The position numbers were made by a program, and so were the translations under genes. From IMG/VR virus record IMGVR_UViG_3300007640_008134, positions 33,786-97,785 of that record: a stretch of 64,000 nt of DNA; one strand, given 5' to 3'. The notes beneath the pieces are model-generated. The model saw only the letters and a program-made list of their open reading frames with translations, made no database searches and was not told the origin of the DNA. This DNA comes from a virus. This document shows positions 37,094-46,605 of this stretch, piece after piece; the stretch's first letter is position 1; each line of letters starts with the position of its first letter.

Positions 37094-38494
37094 ATGAGCA
37101 AAGTTTCCGATACATTCTGCATCCTACCATGGGTGCATCTAAGCACAAGACCAGATGGCAGCATGAGAGTATGTTGCACAGCCAATGCATCAAGTGTTGG
37201 TCCAACAAATGACAAAGAACATGGTGGACAAGTTGGCATCTTAAAAACAGATGATGGTAAACCCAACAATTTGAATGTTACTGATTTCCAGACTGCTTGG
37301 AATAGTGATTATATGAAGAATGTGCGCAAGCAAATGATGAATGGCGAAAAGCCTCCTAGTTGTTTAAAGTGTTATAAAGAAGAAGCAGCAGGACACAATT
37401 CAAAACGTATGTGGGAAACAGCATACTGGAGTCAGCGTGTTAATGTAAATGACTTAATTGCAAATACAACAGAAGATGGAGAAGTACCTCCTCAACTAGC
37501 ATACATTGATTTACGTTTTGGAACAAAATGTCAACTTGCTTGTGTTATGTGTAGTCCGCATGATAGTAGTGGCTGGATTAAAGATTATAAAAAGATTTTT
37601 CCTGCTGTTCAAAATGAATCTCTTAAAGAAACTATGCAATGGCAAGATAAAGGAAGTACAAATGGCAGTAGTTACAACTGGCACAAACAAAATGATGTGT
37701 TTTGGAAGCAGTTTTACGAACAAATGCCAAATATGCAACAGATATATTTTGCAGGTGGCGAAAGTCTTATTATTGAGGAGCATTATGAAATACTTGAAGA
37801 AGCAATTCGACAAGGTATTGCAAAAGACCTTGAACTACGTTATAACTCAAATGGAGTCGAATGGAGAGAAGATTTATTTGATCTATGGAGAGAATTCAAA
37901 CTTGTGCGTTTTCACTATTCGGTAGATAGTATACATGAAATGAACAGCTATATACGTTATCCAAGTGAATGGAAACGCACAGAAGAAGTGTTTCATATTT
38001 TAGATAAAGAAACAAGCAATAATGTAGAAGTTACGGTTGCTTGTGCAGTACAAGCATTAAACATCTATTATTTGCCTGATTTTATCAAATGGAAGTTAAC
38101 ACAAAAGTTTAACAAAATAAACATGTGGCCATTTGGCGCAGGAGGTATTAACTATCACTTTGTGTATCATCCGCCACACCTTAATGTAAAAGTGTTACCA
38201 GAATGGTTTAAAGCAGAAGTGCGTAAAAAGTATGAGGAGTTTTATCCTTGGTGGGAGGAAAACTGGGAACTTGGTGTGCCCAGTTGGCACAAAGGTAAAG
38301 TCACAAAAGAAATGTTCGATAACGCACCTTACGGCTTAAAACGTTTAGAAGGTATGTTATCATTTATGGAAAGTGAAGACTGGAGTAGACGTTTACCAGA
38401 GATGCAAGAATTTTTACAAAGATGTGATGCTCAGCGTGGTAATAGTTTTGCAGAAGTATTTCCTGAAATGAAGGACATATTTGATGGACGATAA
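37094..38494 (+). CDS. Radical SAM protein, N-terminal twitch type, GGES variant
   Basis: 466 residues, the longest of the set. N-terminal cysteines: C9 in FCILPW, a CC dyad at 27-28, and C90..C93. The radical SAM motif is C146-QLA-C150-VM-C153. The GGEP motif reads AGGES. The next gene is a PP-loop ATPase overlapping it by 11 nt, and the same gene pair is repeated immediately downstream with another altered motif (GGEV). This suggests a shared specialised reaction. Confidence 0.88.
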   Translation: MSKVSDTFCILPWVHLSTRPDGSMRVCCTANASSVGPTNDKEHGGQVGILKTDDGKPNNLNVTDFQTAWNSDYMKNVRKQMMNGEKPPSCLKCYKEEAAGHNSKRMWETAYWSQRVNVNDLIANTTEDGEVPPQLAYIDLRFGTKCQLACVMCSPHDSSGWIKDYKKIFPAVQNESLKETMQWQDKGSTNGSSYNWHKQNDVFWKQFYEQMPNMQQIYFAGGESLIIEEHYEILEEAIRQGIAKDLELRYNSNGVEWREDLFDLWREFKLVRFHYSVDSIHEMNSYIRYPSEWKRTEEVFHILDKETSNNVEVTVACAVQALNIYYLPDFIKWKLTQKFNKINMWPFGAGGINYHFVYHPPHLNVKVLPEWFKAEVRKKYEEFYPWWEENWELGVPSWHKGKVTKEMFDNAPYGLKRLEGMLSFMESEDWSRRLPEMQEFLQRCDAQRGNSFAEVFPEMKDIFDGR

Positions 38495-39335
38495 AAATTA
38501 TTTAAAGCACTTAGATAATCTTTACAAAAATAAAAAAGAAATTGCAAAATATGAACTTTTGTACAGGAGAAAATATCCTGACTTGATTTATATCAACGGA
38601 TTACCTATCCATTTTGATAGCAGTTTTGATAAAATACTTATTAGTTTAAGTGGTGGTGCTGATAGTGCTATATTAGCATACATGTTGTTAGATTATATAA
38701 AAACAAATAAGATTGCTACCAAAGTACATTTTTTTAGTGCAGTAAGATTTTGGAATTCAAAGCCATGGTTAGAACGCAATGCACAAGAAGTAGCAAGTTA
38801 TTTAAAAGAAAAGTTTGGAGATATAATTGAAGAACATCATTGGGGATTTGTTCCGACGGAGTTAGAAGATGTTTATGTTTCACAACTTAACAAACCTTTT
38901 TTAGAAAAAATATATCCTAAGTATTCAAAGTGTGATACTATTTGTGTTAATGAGTATGAGCATTTTTTAATGAAAAAACACAAAATAGATTTTATGTATA
39001 CAGGAACTACAATGAATCCACCTTTAAACACTGAAGATCAGCCCAAGTTTAGAGACGAAGAATTAATAAAAGACAACCTTGAATGGGTATTGTCTTTAAA
39101 TAATTGTAATCCGTTTGGCCTTGTAAGAAAAAGTTTTACAATGGCTCAATACAAAAATTACGATTTAGATGACTTATTAAGTCTTACAAGAAGTTGCGAA
39201 GCAGATGTTGTAAAACTAGGTAACATGTGGATTAAGAATGGCTTAATGCCGCCTGTTTGTGGAGATTGTTTCTTTTGTCAAGAGCGTCAGTGGGGTATTG
39301 ACAATAGTGAAGGATTTTTATTGGAGAATTTATGA
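38484..39335 (+). CDS. PP-loop ATPase (QueC-like), 283 aa
   Basis: Starts at ATG 38484 (a TTG at 38481 is possible). SLSGGADSAILAYM (~53-66) is the pyrophosphate-binding PP-loop of the adenine nucleotide alpha-hydrolase superfamily, which activates carboxylates, amides or thiol acceptors with ATP. The C-terminus has LTRSCEAD, then CGDCFFCQER, a four-Cys pattern resembling the zinc site of QueC (7-cyano-7-deazaguanine synthase). No other queuosine/deazaguanine gene is seen here, so a different substrate is likely. It is coupled to the radical SAM genes on either side. Confidence 0.75.
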   Translation: MDDKNYLKHLDNLYKNKKEIAKYELLYRRKYPDLIYINGLPIHFDSSFDKILISLSGGADSAILAYMLLDYIKTNKIATKVHFFSAVRFWNSKPWLERNAQEVASYLKEKFGDIIEEHHWGFVPTELEDVYVSQLNKPFLEKIYPKYSKCDTICVNEYEHFLMKKHKIDFMYTGTTMNPPLNTEDQPKFRDEELIKDNLEWVLSLNNCNPFGLVRKSFTMAQYKNYDLDDLLSLTRSCEADVVKLGNMWIKNGLMPPVCGDCFFCQERQWGIDNSEGFLLENL

Positions 39336-40660
39336 GTCTCGATTGCTATTACACATTAGGTGGTTTAAATTATAAAAATGGATTTGTAACAAGTTGTCCA
39401 CAACAGCATGAAAAAATGCAAATTATGGATGAAGCCTATTTACCGTCTGAAATATTTAATAACGAGTATTTTAAAAAACACAGACTTGAAATGATGTCAG
39501 GAAAATGGAGTAAAGGCTGTGATATGTGTGAGCATGTTGAACATGTAAATGCTGGTAAAAGTATGAGACAGCAGTTAGATGCTGACACTTCTTTTTATAA
39601 CAAAGAAACTGGAGAAAGTAGTTTTGAAGGTTTAAAAACCGTAGAAATACGTTTCAGTCATAGTTGTAATATGGCTTGTTTGCATTGCAGTCAAGTGTTT
39701 AGCAGTGGCTGGTTAAGTAAACTCAAAAGATATACACCTGACGAAGAAGTTGAAAAATATGATTTATTACAATTAGCCGGTAAGATGCATAGACAAGATA
39801 CAAATGATGATCTGACTATGCAACTATCTTTGCCTAGAGCGTTAGAAATTGTCGATGACTTGAATGCTAATTTTCCTAATTTAGAACGTGTTGATTTTGC
39901 AGGCGGCGAAGTATTGTATCAAAAACAATTTTTTCCAACATTAGAAAGATTAGCTCAACACCCTAATGCAAAAAATATTAAAATTATTTTTCATAGTAAC
40001 TTTAATGCTGATTTTGATCCTGTAAAATTAAGTGATGCTTTGAGAAAGTTTGGATATGCACATATTATGATGAGTATTGATGCAGGGCCACGTATCTATT
40101 CGTATTTTAGAGACGGTGATTGGGACGTATTAAAACGCAATATTGATAAATTTAGAGAAGTCAATCAAGGACACACAGAAATGAATGTTGTGTGTACTAC
40201 AGGTACATATCAATTAATGGAAATAAAAGATGCTTTTTTAAATTTCTTGGATTTAAATTGTAATTTTATAGATGCAAGTATTATATACACACCCTTCTAT
40301 CTTAATCCTGCTGTTATGATGCTAAAATTTAGAAGTAAAGTTCTAAATGACATTGAAAATACACGTAATTCAATTTTTGATTTGCAAAAGCAGAGAGAAT
40401 TAGATTTAGAAAATACTAAAAAGTTAGAATCATATTATTGGGATGATGTTTTAAATATACACGTATGGCAAGATATATTAAGTGCTATTCGTGCATTAGA
40501 AGATATACGTAAGTATATTCTCAATTATTCGGCTAAACGTAGTCATTGGAAAAGTTTTTGTAAGTATATAGAAAAAACTGACGTGATATGGAAACAAGAT
40601 TTTAATAATTATTTTGAAAATTATAAATTTTTAAATGGAGATATTGTAGCAAATGTTTAA
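39332..40660 (+). CDS. Radical SAM protein, N-terminal twitch type, GGEV variant
   Basis: 442 residues. N-terminal cysteines: C5, a lone C22 in place of the CC dyad, and C63..C66. The radical SAM motif is C112-NMA-C116-LH-C119, followed by FAGGEV instead of GGEP and MMSIDAGPRIYSYFRDG. It overlaps the PP-loop gene before it by 4 nt and the PP-loop gene after it by 8 nt. With 37094/38484 it forms a tandem duplicated gene pair. Substrate unknown. Confidence 0.86.
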   Translation: MSLDCYYTLGGLNYKNGFVTSCPQQHEKMQIMDEAYLPSEIFNNEYFKKHRLEMMSGKWSKGCDMCEHVEHVNAGKSMRQQLDADTSFYNKETGESSFEGLKTVEIRFSHSCNMACLHCSQVFSSGWLSKLKRYTPDEEVEKYDLLQLAGKMHRQDTNDDLTMQLSLPRALEIVDDLNANFPNLERVDFAGGEVLYQKQFFPTLERLAQHPNAKNIKIIFHSNFNADFDPVKLSDALRKFGYAHIMMSIDAGPRIYSYFRDGDWDVLKRNIDKFREVNQGHTEMNVVCTTGTYQLMEIKDAFLNFLDLNCNFIDASIIYTPFYLNPAVMMLKFRSKVLNDIENTRNSIFDLQKQRELDLENTKKLESYYWDDVLNIHVWQDILSAIRALEDIRKYILNYSAKRSHWKSFCKYIEKTDVIWKQDFNNYFENYKFLNGDIVANV

Positions 40661-41477
40661 AGTTAACAATAGCATGTATCAAAATGTGCCTAAAGATATT
40701 TTATTATCTGAATTTTCAAATTTAATTATTCCTTTTGATAAAAATTGGAATAAAATTGGCGTCAATCTAAGTGGTGGTGCTGATAGTGCATTGCTTACCT
40801 TTTTGTTATGCACAATTATTGATACTAACGAACTTGATACAAAAATTGATATTATTACATATCAACGTTGTTGGGAAACTAGACCTTGGCAAGGATACAT
40901 AGCACATCAAGTTTACACATGGTTAGCAAATAGATTTCCTAATATTATACAAGAAAGACATTTATGTTATATTCCACCCGAATTAGAGCATGGAGTTATA
41001 GGACCAATTGTTGACGGACGTAGTGGTGATCAAATTATTGTAGGAAGTTACAATAAGTTTGCTGCATGGCAGTATAACTTAGATGCTGTATACAATGCTA
41101 CTAGTAAAAATCCTGATGATTTACGTGAAGATCGTATGACAAATAGAGATAAAGATGCCGAAGACGGAAACATTACTGATTTATGGATGCAAAGTAAAAA
41201 GGCCGAAAGTATATTTGTGCATCCTTTTAGATTTGTAAAAAAAGATTGGATAGTTGCTCAATACTACATTTTTAATATTGGTGATTTATACAGACTTACA
41301 AGAAGTTGTGAAGGAGATATCAATCATCATGACAATGTTAAAGAGGCATGTAGCCATTTTAAGGATTATAAAGAAGGAATGACTATTCCTATTTGTACAC
41401 AATGTTGGTGGTGCGAGGAAAGAGCATGGGCAGAAAGAAAAGTTGTAGAAACAATTAAGGAAATAAATGAGTTTTGA
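40653..41477 (+). CDS. PP-loop ATPase (QueC-like), second copy, 274 aa
   Basis: LSGGADSALLTFLL (~39-52) is the PP-loop. LTRSCEGD and ICTQCWWCEERAW give the same four-Cys C-terminal pattern as the protein encoded at 38484. The two copies share the RPW/KPW..YI/NAQEVAxYL-type region after the loop but differ in the middle, where this one has ATSKNPDDLREDRMT. The divergence suggests related but distinct substrates. It is coupled to a radical SAM gene on each side (8 and 11 nt overlaps). Confidence 0.75.
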   Translation: MFKVNNSMYQNVPKDILLSEFSNLIIPFDKNWNKIGVNLSGGADSALLTFLLCTIIDTNELDTKIDIITYQRCWETRPWQGYIAHQVYTWLANRFPNIIQERHLCYIPPELEHGVIGPIVDGRSGDQIIVGSYNKFAAWQYNLDAVYNATSKNPDDLREDRMTNRDKDAEDGNITDLWMQSKKAESIFVHPFRFVKKDWIVAQYYIFNIGDLYRLTRSCEGDINHHDNVKEACSHFKDYKEGMTIPICTQCWWCEERAWAERKVVETIKEINEF

Positions 41478-42621
41478 TACAATTGACCTGTTAACAGGCA
41501 AAGTTTTTCAAGTTACATGGGATACTGGACGTAGATGCAATTATGATTGCACATATTGTCCAGCGCATAGACACGATAATTTTAGCAAACATGCAACTTT
41601 AGAAGAATTAAAAAACAATGTTGACTTTTTGTTTGAATATGTTGACTTGTATATGACGTATAGGAATTTTAAAGAAGCAAATTTTGGATTTACAGGAGGC
41701 GAACCAACGGTTAATCCTAATTTTATACCATTTGCGCAATATTTACGAGATACATACGAAAAGAAATACTCAGATAAATGGGAAGCTGGATTTGCACTGA
41801 CAACAAATGGTGCTATGAGTGAAAAAATGGGTTATGCTGTAATGAACAATTTTGGTCATGCAACGGTAAGTTATCATGCAGAAAGCGATGATAAGCTCAA
41901 AGAACAAGTTAAAGATAGAATTTTACAATTTCATTATCAAGGAGATATGCTCGACTTTACTTGTAGTGTAAATGTTATGTTTCATGCTGAATATTTTGAT
42001 GAATGTGTTGAACTTGTTGAGTTTTTACAGAAGCATAATGTTGATTTTGTACCAAGAGTAATAGGTGAAGAGCCAGATAGTAAACCTACATTTGCACATA
42101 AGTATAGCGAAGAACAATTAGCATGGATGAAAAACTACTGGAAACAAAAAAATGATGCAACATATGCTAATAGTGCTGCTGGTGATGTGGTAAAAAATGC
42201 AAAAAAATTGGGCAACAGCATTGGAAGACCCTGTTGTGGCAGTAGAGACATGTTGTTACACAACGGCAGTGAGTCACGCAAAAGCAACTTTGTAGACTTT
42301 AGAGAATTCAAAGGTTGGAATTGCAGTGTGAACTGGTTCTTTTTGCATTTAGAACAACAAACAGATCAAATATATCATCATCAAACATGTCAAGCACGTT
42401 TTGACGGTAAGCGTGGATCTATAGGACGTATCAGTGAAGGAAAAAAATTAATTGCTGACTTAAAAAAACAAATGGAAAGCAACTCATTGCCTACAATTGT
42501 TTGTCCTAAACAAACTTGTGGCTGCGGATTGTGTGCGCCAAAAAGTATGCAACAAGATAGATTTTTTGATGTACTAGGCAATCATATTGAGTTAGGGGTA
42601 ATGAATGATTATAACAGGTAA
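41467..42621 (+). CDS. Radical SAM protein, third type (N-terminal core, C-terminal Cys-rich)
   Basis: 384 residues. C24-NYD-C28-TY-C31 with a preceding FQVTWDTGRR, then FTGGEPTVNPN. The C-terminal half has WNCSVNW, YHHQTCQARFDG and CPKQTCGCGLC, consistent with an additional Fe-S cluster of the SPASM kind. It is related to the protein encoded at 60810 (same VTWDTG/VSWLLG entry and WNC region), not to the twitch-type proteins. It overlaps the preceding PP-loop gene and the following dehydrogenase gene. Substrate unknown. Confidence 0.86.
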   Translation: MSFDTIDLLTGKVFQVTWDTGRRCNYDCTYCPAHRHDNFSKHATLEELKNNVDFLFEYVDLYMTYRNFKEANFGFTGGEPTVNPNFIPFAQYLRDTYEKKYSDKWEAGFALTTNGAMSEKMGYAVMNNFGHATVSYHAESDDKLKEQVKDRILQFHYQGDMLDFTCSVNVMFHAEYFDECVELVEFLQKHNVDFVPRVIGEEPDSKPTFAHKYSEEQLAWMKNYWKQKNDATYANSAAGDVVKNAKKLGNSIGRPCCGSRDMLLHNGSESRKSNFVDFREFKGWNCSVNWFFLHLEQQTDQIYHHQTCQARFDGKRGSIGRISEGKKLIADLKKQMESNSLPTIVCPKQTCGCGLCAPKSMQQDRFFDVLGNHIELGVMNDYNR

Positions 42622-43165
42622 TAAAGACGTAGGAGTAGCAGGAGCACTTGCTAAACTATATCCAGACGCTGAATTTATTAGTAGAGATACAGGTTACGAC
42701 TTTGGTAAAAAACTTGACATGGAACGTTGTGCTGAAGCTGTGTTACGTCATGATGTTTTTGTTAATTGTAGTGCATTATTTAGATTTACACAAACAAGTT
42801 TATTAGATATTGTTTACAAAAAATGCATTTTAGAAAAACATAATTGTCATATTATTAATATTGGTAGTACAACTGATCGTGTAAAAAAAGGCGGAGCGTG
42901 GTTGTACAATGCGGAAAAGAAAGCGTTGCGTGATTATTCAAATACATTAGGGTTAACTGGTGTTTGGGCAAGTGGTCCAAAAGTAACTTACATTAGTTTT
43001 GGTACACTTAGTAATAATCAAGAAAAGCACCCTGACAGAAAGTGTATGGATATTGATGTTGCTGCTGAATACATTAAATGGATAGTTGATCAACCTAAAC
43101 ATTTGAATATAAATGAACTTAGTATTGATCCTATGCAACCGGAGATTTGGTATGACGCTTCGTAA
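42605..43165 (+). CDS. Short-chain dehydrogenase/reductase (SDR), 186 aa
   Basis: TGNKDVGVA (~4-12) is the NAD(P)-binding TGxxxGxG-like loop, FVNCSA (~52-57) stands where SDRs have NNAG, and S88 with Y101-x3-K105 (YNAEK) supply the catalytic residues. At 186 residues it is shorter than the usual ~250. It would reduce or oxidise a sugar or other hydroxyl/keto group. It overlaps genes on both sides (17 and 14 nt). Confidence 0.75.
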   Translation: MIITGNKDVGVAGALAKLYPDAEFISRDTGYDFGKKLDMERCAEAVLRHDVFVNCSALFRFTQTSLLDIVYKKCILEKHNCHIINIGSTTDRVKKGGAWLYNAEKKALRDYSNTLGLTGVWASGPKVTYISFGTLSNNQEKHPDRKCMDIDVAAEYIKWIVDQPKHLNINELSIDPMQPEIWYDAS

Positions 43166-44300
43166 ACATGGATGTGATTTGCCATTTCATCATATGGCAA
43201 TACGTCCTGATGGACAAATATTTCCGTGTTGTTATTTTAGGCAAGAAGTTGTTCCTAAAGATTTAAACATTAGTCATCCAGATCCATTTAATCATCCTTA
43301 CCTAAAATATATAAGACAACAAATGCGTGAAGACGCTTATGTAGATGGATGTGTAGGCTGTTACAAAGATGAAGAATTAAGTGGTAGCAGTATGCGTACA
43401 CGTATGAATCAAAGTTGGGAATTTGGATTACCATTTCCTCCTGAACGTGGTAATACGGAAAAACTTACAAACATAGATTTAGCATTTAGTAACAAATGCA
43501 ACAACAAATGTAGAATGTGCGGTCCTGATCTCAGCACACATTGGTATAGTGATGCTAAAAAATTAGGATATCAAATACCAAGAGGTGTTGTAGCAAAAAA
43601 TAGTATTATTGAAAATTATGATTTAACCGATTTACGTTTCATAAAACTAATCGGCGGCGAGCCTTTGATGGAGCAAGAACAATTTATAAAAATACTTAAG
43701 AAATGTAATCTTCCTAAATTAGGTATTTTATTAGTTACAAATGGTAGTTTAGTTCCTAATAAAGAACTTTTAGATTTGTTACTACAATGTGAAAATGTAA
43801 GTTTACATTTAAGTATTGATGCATATGGTTCATTAAATGAATTTTTACGTAAAGATAGTGTATGGAAAAATGTAAATTCTAATCTTCTTTGGTATAAAGA
43901 AAACTTAGTAAGTAAAATTGATAAGCCATTTGGCATAGATAGTGTGTGTAGTTTTTATAATGTTAATGTGCTTGATAAATTAATTGATTATGCAGATAGT
44001 GTAGAAGCAGATTTAAAAATAGACATGCTAGACGGTCCTACTTGGATGGCTGTAAAAAATTTACCAGATAAAGTAAAACCAAAAATTTATGATATAATTA
44101 CTATGCAACAACAAAAGTATGAATATAGAAATTTAAGTATATGGAAAAAGTTGTTAAATGAATTGGAACAGCCCGGTGATTTTGGCATGTTTGTGCGCAA
44201 TGATGCTGAATTTAATAAGATAAGAAAAGAACATTGGCTTACACACAATACAGAACTATGGAATATGATTGAACCGTATATTGTACCGGAGATATTTTAA
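43152..44300 (+). CDS. Radical SAM protein, N-terminal twitch type
   Basis: 382 residues from ATG 43152, which has GGAGA 6 nt upstream; the frame extends to 43113. N-terminal cysteines: C8, a CC dyad at 26-27 and C67..C70. The radical SAM motif is C116-NNK-C120-RM-C123, then IGGEP and LHLSIDAYGSLNEFLRK. The stop overlaps the next start (TAATG). Substrate unknown. Confidence 0.88.
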   Translation: MTLRKHGCDLPFHHMAIRPDGQIFPCCYFRQEVVPKDLNISHPDPFNHPYLKYIRQQMREDAYVDGCVGCYKDEELSGSSMRTRMNQSWEFGLPFPPERGNTEKLTNIDLAFSNKCNNKCRMCGPDLSTHWYSDAKKLGYQIPRGVVAKNSIIENYDLTDLRFIKLIGGEPLMEQEQFIKILKKCNLPKLGILLVTNGSLVPNKELLDLLLQCENVSLHLSIDAYGSLNEFLRKDSVWKNVNSNLLWYKENLVSKIDKPFGIDSVCSFYNVNVLDKLIDYADSVEADLKIDMLDGPTWMAVKNLPDKVKPKIYDIITMQQQKYEYRNLSIWKKLLNELEQPGDFGMFVRNDAEFNKIRKEHWLTHNTELWNMIEPYIVPEIF

Positions 44301-45616
44301 TGATAAAAGGTGAAAAAACATTTTGCCCTATACCTTGGATATTTCAAGCTGTGCGCAGCAACGGTGATATACGTGTTTGTTGTCAAGCAAATGTAACAAA
44401 AAATAGAGGTGTTGTACGGAAAGAAGACGGCACAGCTTACAACGCCGGCGTAGACGACCTAAGCGAAGCACGTAATGCTCAATTAATGAAAGACATACGC
44501 AAGAACATGTTAAGCAGTAAATGGAGCGATGAGTGTGGCAGATGTAGGCAAGAAGAAGAAAATAAACTTACAAGTAGAAGACAATACGAACGTGTTCAGT
44601 GGAAATTTAGTATCGTAGACGCACTTAAAAGTACAAAACCAGATGGAAGTATTGATGTAAATAAATCTCCTACACGTTACTATGATTTACGTTTTGGCAA
44701 CTTTTGTAATTTGAAATGTAGAATGTGCGGACCTAGTGATAGTAATGCATGGTTTGAAGATTGGCTTAAATTAACTGGAAAAAATACTTTTAGAGATACT
44801 AGCGGCGAAATTACTATAGAAGAAGTAAATGGCAAACTTTGCGCTGCTGATTTTGATTGGCCAAGTAGCGAAATGTTTTGGACACAACTAGAAAACAACA
44901 TTGAATACATGGAGCATGTTTATTTTGCAGGTGGCGAACCAATGTTGATTGAGCGTCATTACGAATTTTTACAAAAATGTATTGATAGCGGCTACGCAGA
45001 AAAAATTATGTTAGAATATAATACTAATGGAACAACCTTGCCACCTAGAGTTGTAAAACTATGGACACAATTTAAGGAAGTTAGATTAGGTGTTAGTATC
45101 GACGGCATGGGTTCTGTATTAGAATATCAAAGGCATCCAGTAAAATGGACAAAAGTTTTAAAAAATTTAAAAACCATTGACGAACTTCCAAAAAATATTA
45201 AAGCATGGATAGCGTTTACCGTTACTGCATATAATGTAGAACATATGATTGATTTTATGAAATGGAAATTAGAAAAAAGTAATTTTGTAAAAATTAATAG
45301 TAGTGCTATTAAGCCTATTATTACATATCATGTAGCACACAACCCTCCCCATTTGAACATAAGAGTATTACCAGACGAATACAAACAAGAAATAACACAA
45401 AAATTTGAAGATTTTGTTCTTTGGGTTGCAGAAAAAAATTATGATAGGAAATATGTTATTGCTGCAGAGAGTGTTAAAAATGGTGTTTGTAATTATATGA
45501 ATAGCGAGTCGTATAATGAACAATGGGATGAATTTTTAAATTATACCTACTCACTTGACAAAATTAGAAACGAAAGTATAATAGAAGTAGTGCCAAGTCT
45601 TGGAAAATATCTATGA
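44300..45616 (+). CDS. Radical SAM protein, N-terminal twitch type
   Basis: 438 residues. N-terminal cysteines: C9 in FCPIPW, a CC dyad at 27-28 and C79..C82. The radical SAM motif is C136-NLK-C140-RM-C143, with an AGGEPMLIERHYE region and a VSIDGMGSVLEYQRHP segment. It resembles the proteins encoded at 37094 and 56363 most (shared RHYE/EHYE, PPHLNIRVLP and related stretches). It overlaps a SPASM-type radical SAM gene by 4 nt. Substrate unknown. Confidence 0.9.
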   Translation: MIKGEKTFCPIPWIFQAVRSNGDIRVCCQANVTKNRGVVRKEDGTAYNAGVDDLSEARNAQLMKDIRKNMLSSKWSDECGRCRQEEENKLTSRRQYERVQWKFSIVDALKSTKPDGSIDVNKSPTRYYDLRFGNFCNLKCRMCGPSDSNAWFEDWLKLTGKNTFRDTSGEITIEEVNGKLCAADFDWPSSEMFWTQLENNIEYMEHVYFAGGEPMLIERHYEFLQKCIDSGYAEKIMLEYNTNGTTLPPRVVKLWTQFKEVRLGVSIDGMGSVLEYQRHPVKWTKVLKNLKTIDELPKNIKAWIAFTVTAYNVEHMIDFMKWKLEKSNFVKINSSAIKPIITYHVAHNPPHLNIRVLPDEYKQEITQKFEDFVLWVAEKNYDRKYVIAAESVKNGVCNYMNSESYNEQWDEFLNYTYSLDKIRNESIIEVVPSLGKYL

Positions 45617-46605
45617 GTTTTTCTTTTGAAACAACAACATCTTTGGCTATTGATGTTACTAGCTATTGCAACAGCTTTTGCGGCGAATGCAGTAGAAATG
45701 TTCAAGGTGGCGAAAATCATCCACGGTTGGAACTACATCATATGCAACCAGCTACATGGTTTAAACTAGCTACAGAAGATAATTTAAGAAATATTAAACA
45801 AATTATTTTTAATGGAAATTACGGTGATGCAACAATGCATCCATTATTGCTAGAATTTTTAGAACACTTAGCACAAGTTAAAGATAAAATGTTTGTAAGT
45901 ATACACACTAATGGCGGTGCGAGAACTCCAGAATTTTATAAACAACTTAGCAAAGTTTTAAACAAGTTTGCTTTGCACAATATAACTTTTGGAGTAGATG
46001 GTTTAGAGGATACTGCACCGCAATATCGCAGAGGTGTAAATTTTAATAATGTAATTAGCAATGCAAAAAGTTTTATTGATGCCGGCGGGTATGCTGTATG
46101 GCGTTACATTGTTTTTGATCATAATATAGATCAAGTAGAGCAGGCAGCAAAACTAGCAAAAGAATATGGTTTTAAAGAATTTAAATTAAATCGTAGTATT
46201 TCAAAAACAATTGAAATGAAACTATATAAAGATTTTCCTGCACAAACTATAACTGCACCAGAAAAAAATGTTGTTAAAGATTTGTCAGATCGTTTTAACT
46301 TTCAACCTGACGTACAAGTAGATTTTATAAAAAGCAAAAGTGTTTGTCCGTGGGCACAAGATAATAGAGTACAAATAGACATGTATGGAAGAATATATCC
46401 TTGCTGTTACTTTACATTAGATATCTTTGGTAATATGGAACGCAAAGAAAGACTTACAGATTTATGGAAATTTAATTCTATTAACAAAAATAAATTACAA
46501 GAAATTCTTAATAATACATATTATACAGATATATTACCAAAAAAATGGAAAGATAAAGAAATTGTTCGATGTGTAAGTTGTCAAGGATATAACAAAATTG
46601 AGTAG
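45613..46605 (+). CDS. Radical SAM protein with SPASM-like tail, 330 aa
   Basis: C19-NSF-C23-GE-C26 is the cluster motif; FNGNYGDA replaces GGEP, and FGVDGLEDTAPQYRRG follows. The tail has CPWAQDN, IDMYGRIYPCCYF and RCVSCQG, a clear SPASM-like cysteine set. It overlaps genes on both sides (4 and 8 nt). Of the four SPASM-type proteins here it is the most divergent. Substrate unknown. Confidence 0.87.
   Translation: MSFSFETTTSLAIDVTSYCNSFCGECSRNVQGGENHPRLELHHMQPATWFKLATEDNLRNIKQIIFNGNYGDATMHPLLLEFLEHLAQVKDKMFVSIHTNGGARTPEFYKQLSKVLNKFALHNITFGVDGLEDTAPQYRRGVNFNNVISNAKSFIDAGGYAVWRYIVFDHNIDQVEQAAKLAKEYGFKEFKLNRSISKTIEMKLYKDFPAQTITAPEKNVVKDLSDRFNFQPDVQVDFIKSKSVCPWAQDNRVQIDMYGRIYPCCYFTLDIFGNMERKERLTDLWKFNSINKNKLQEILNNTYYTDILPKKWKDKEIVRCVSCQGYNKIE

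Noticed and set aside
38484-41477. A complete queuosine/deazaguanine pathway based on the two QueC-like proteins
   Set aside because: No QueD, QueE-sized CDG synthase, FolE or transglycosylase gene is recognisable here; only the PP-loop and Cys pattern match.
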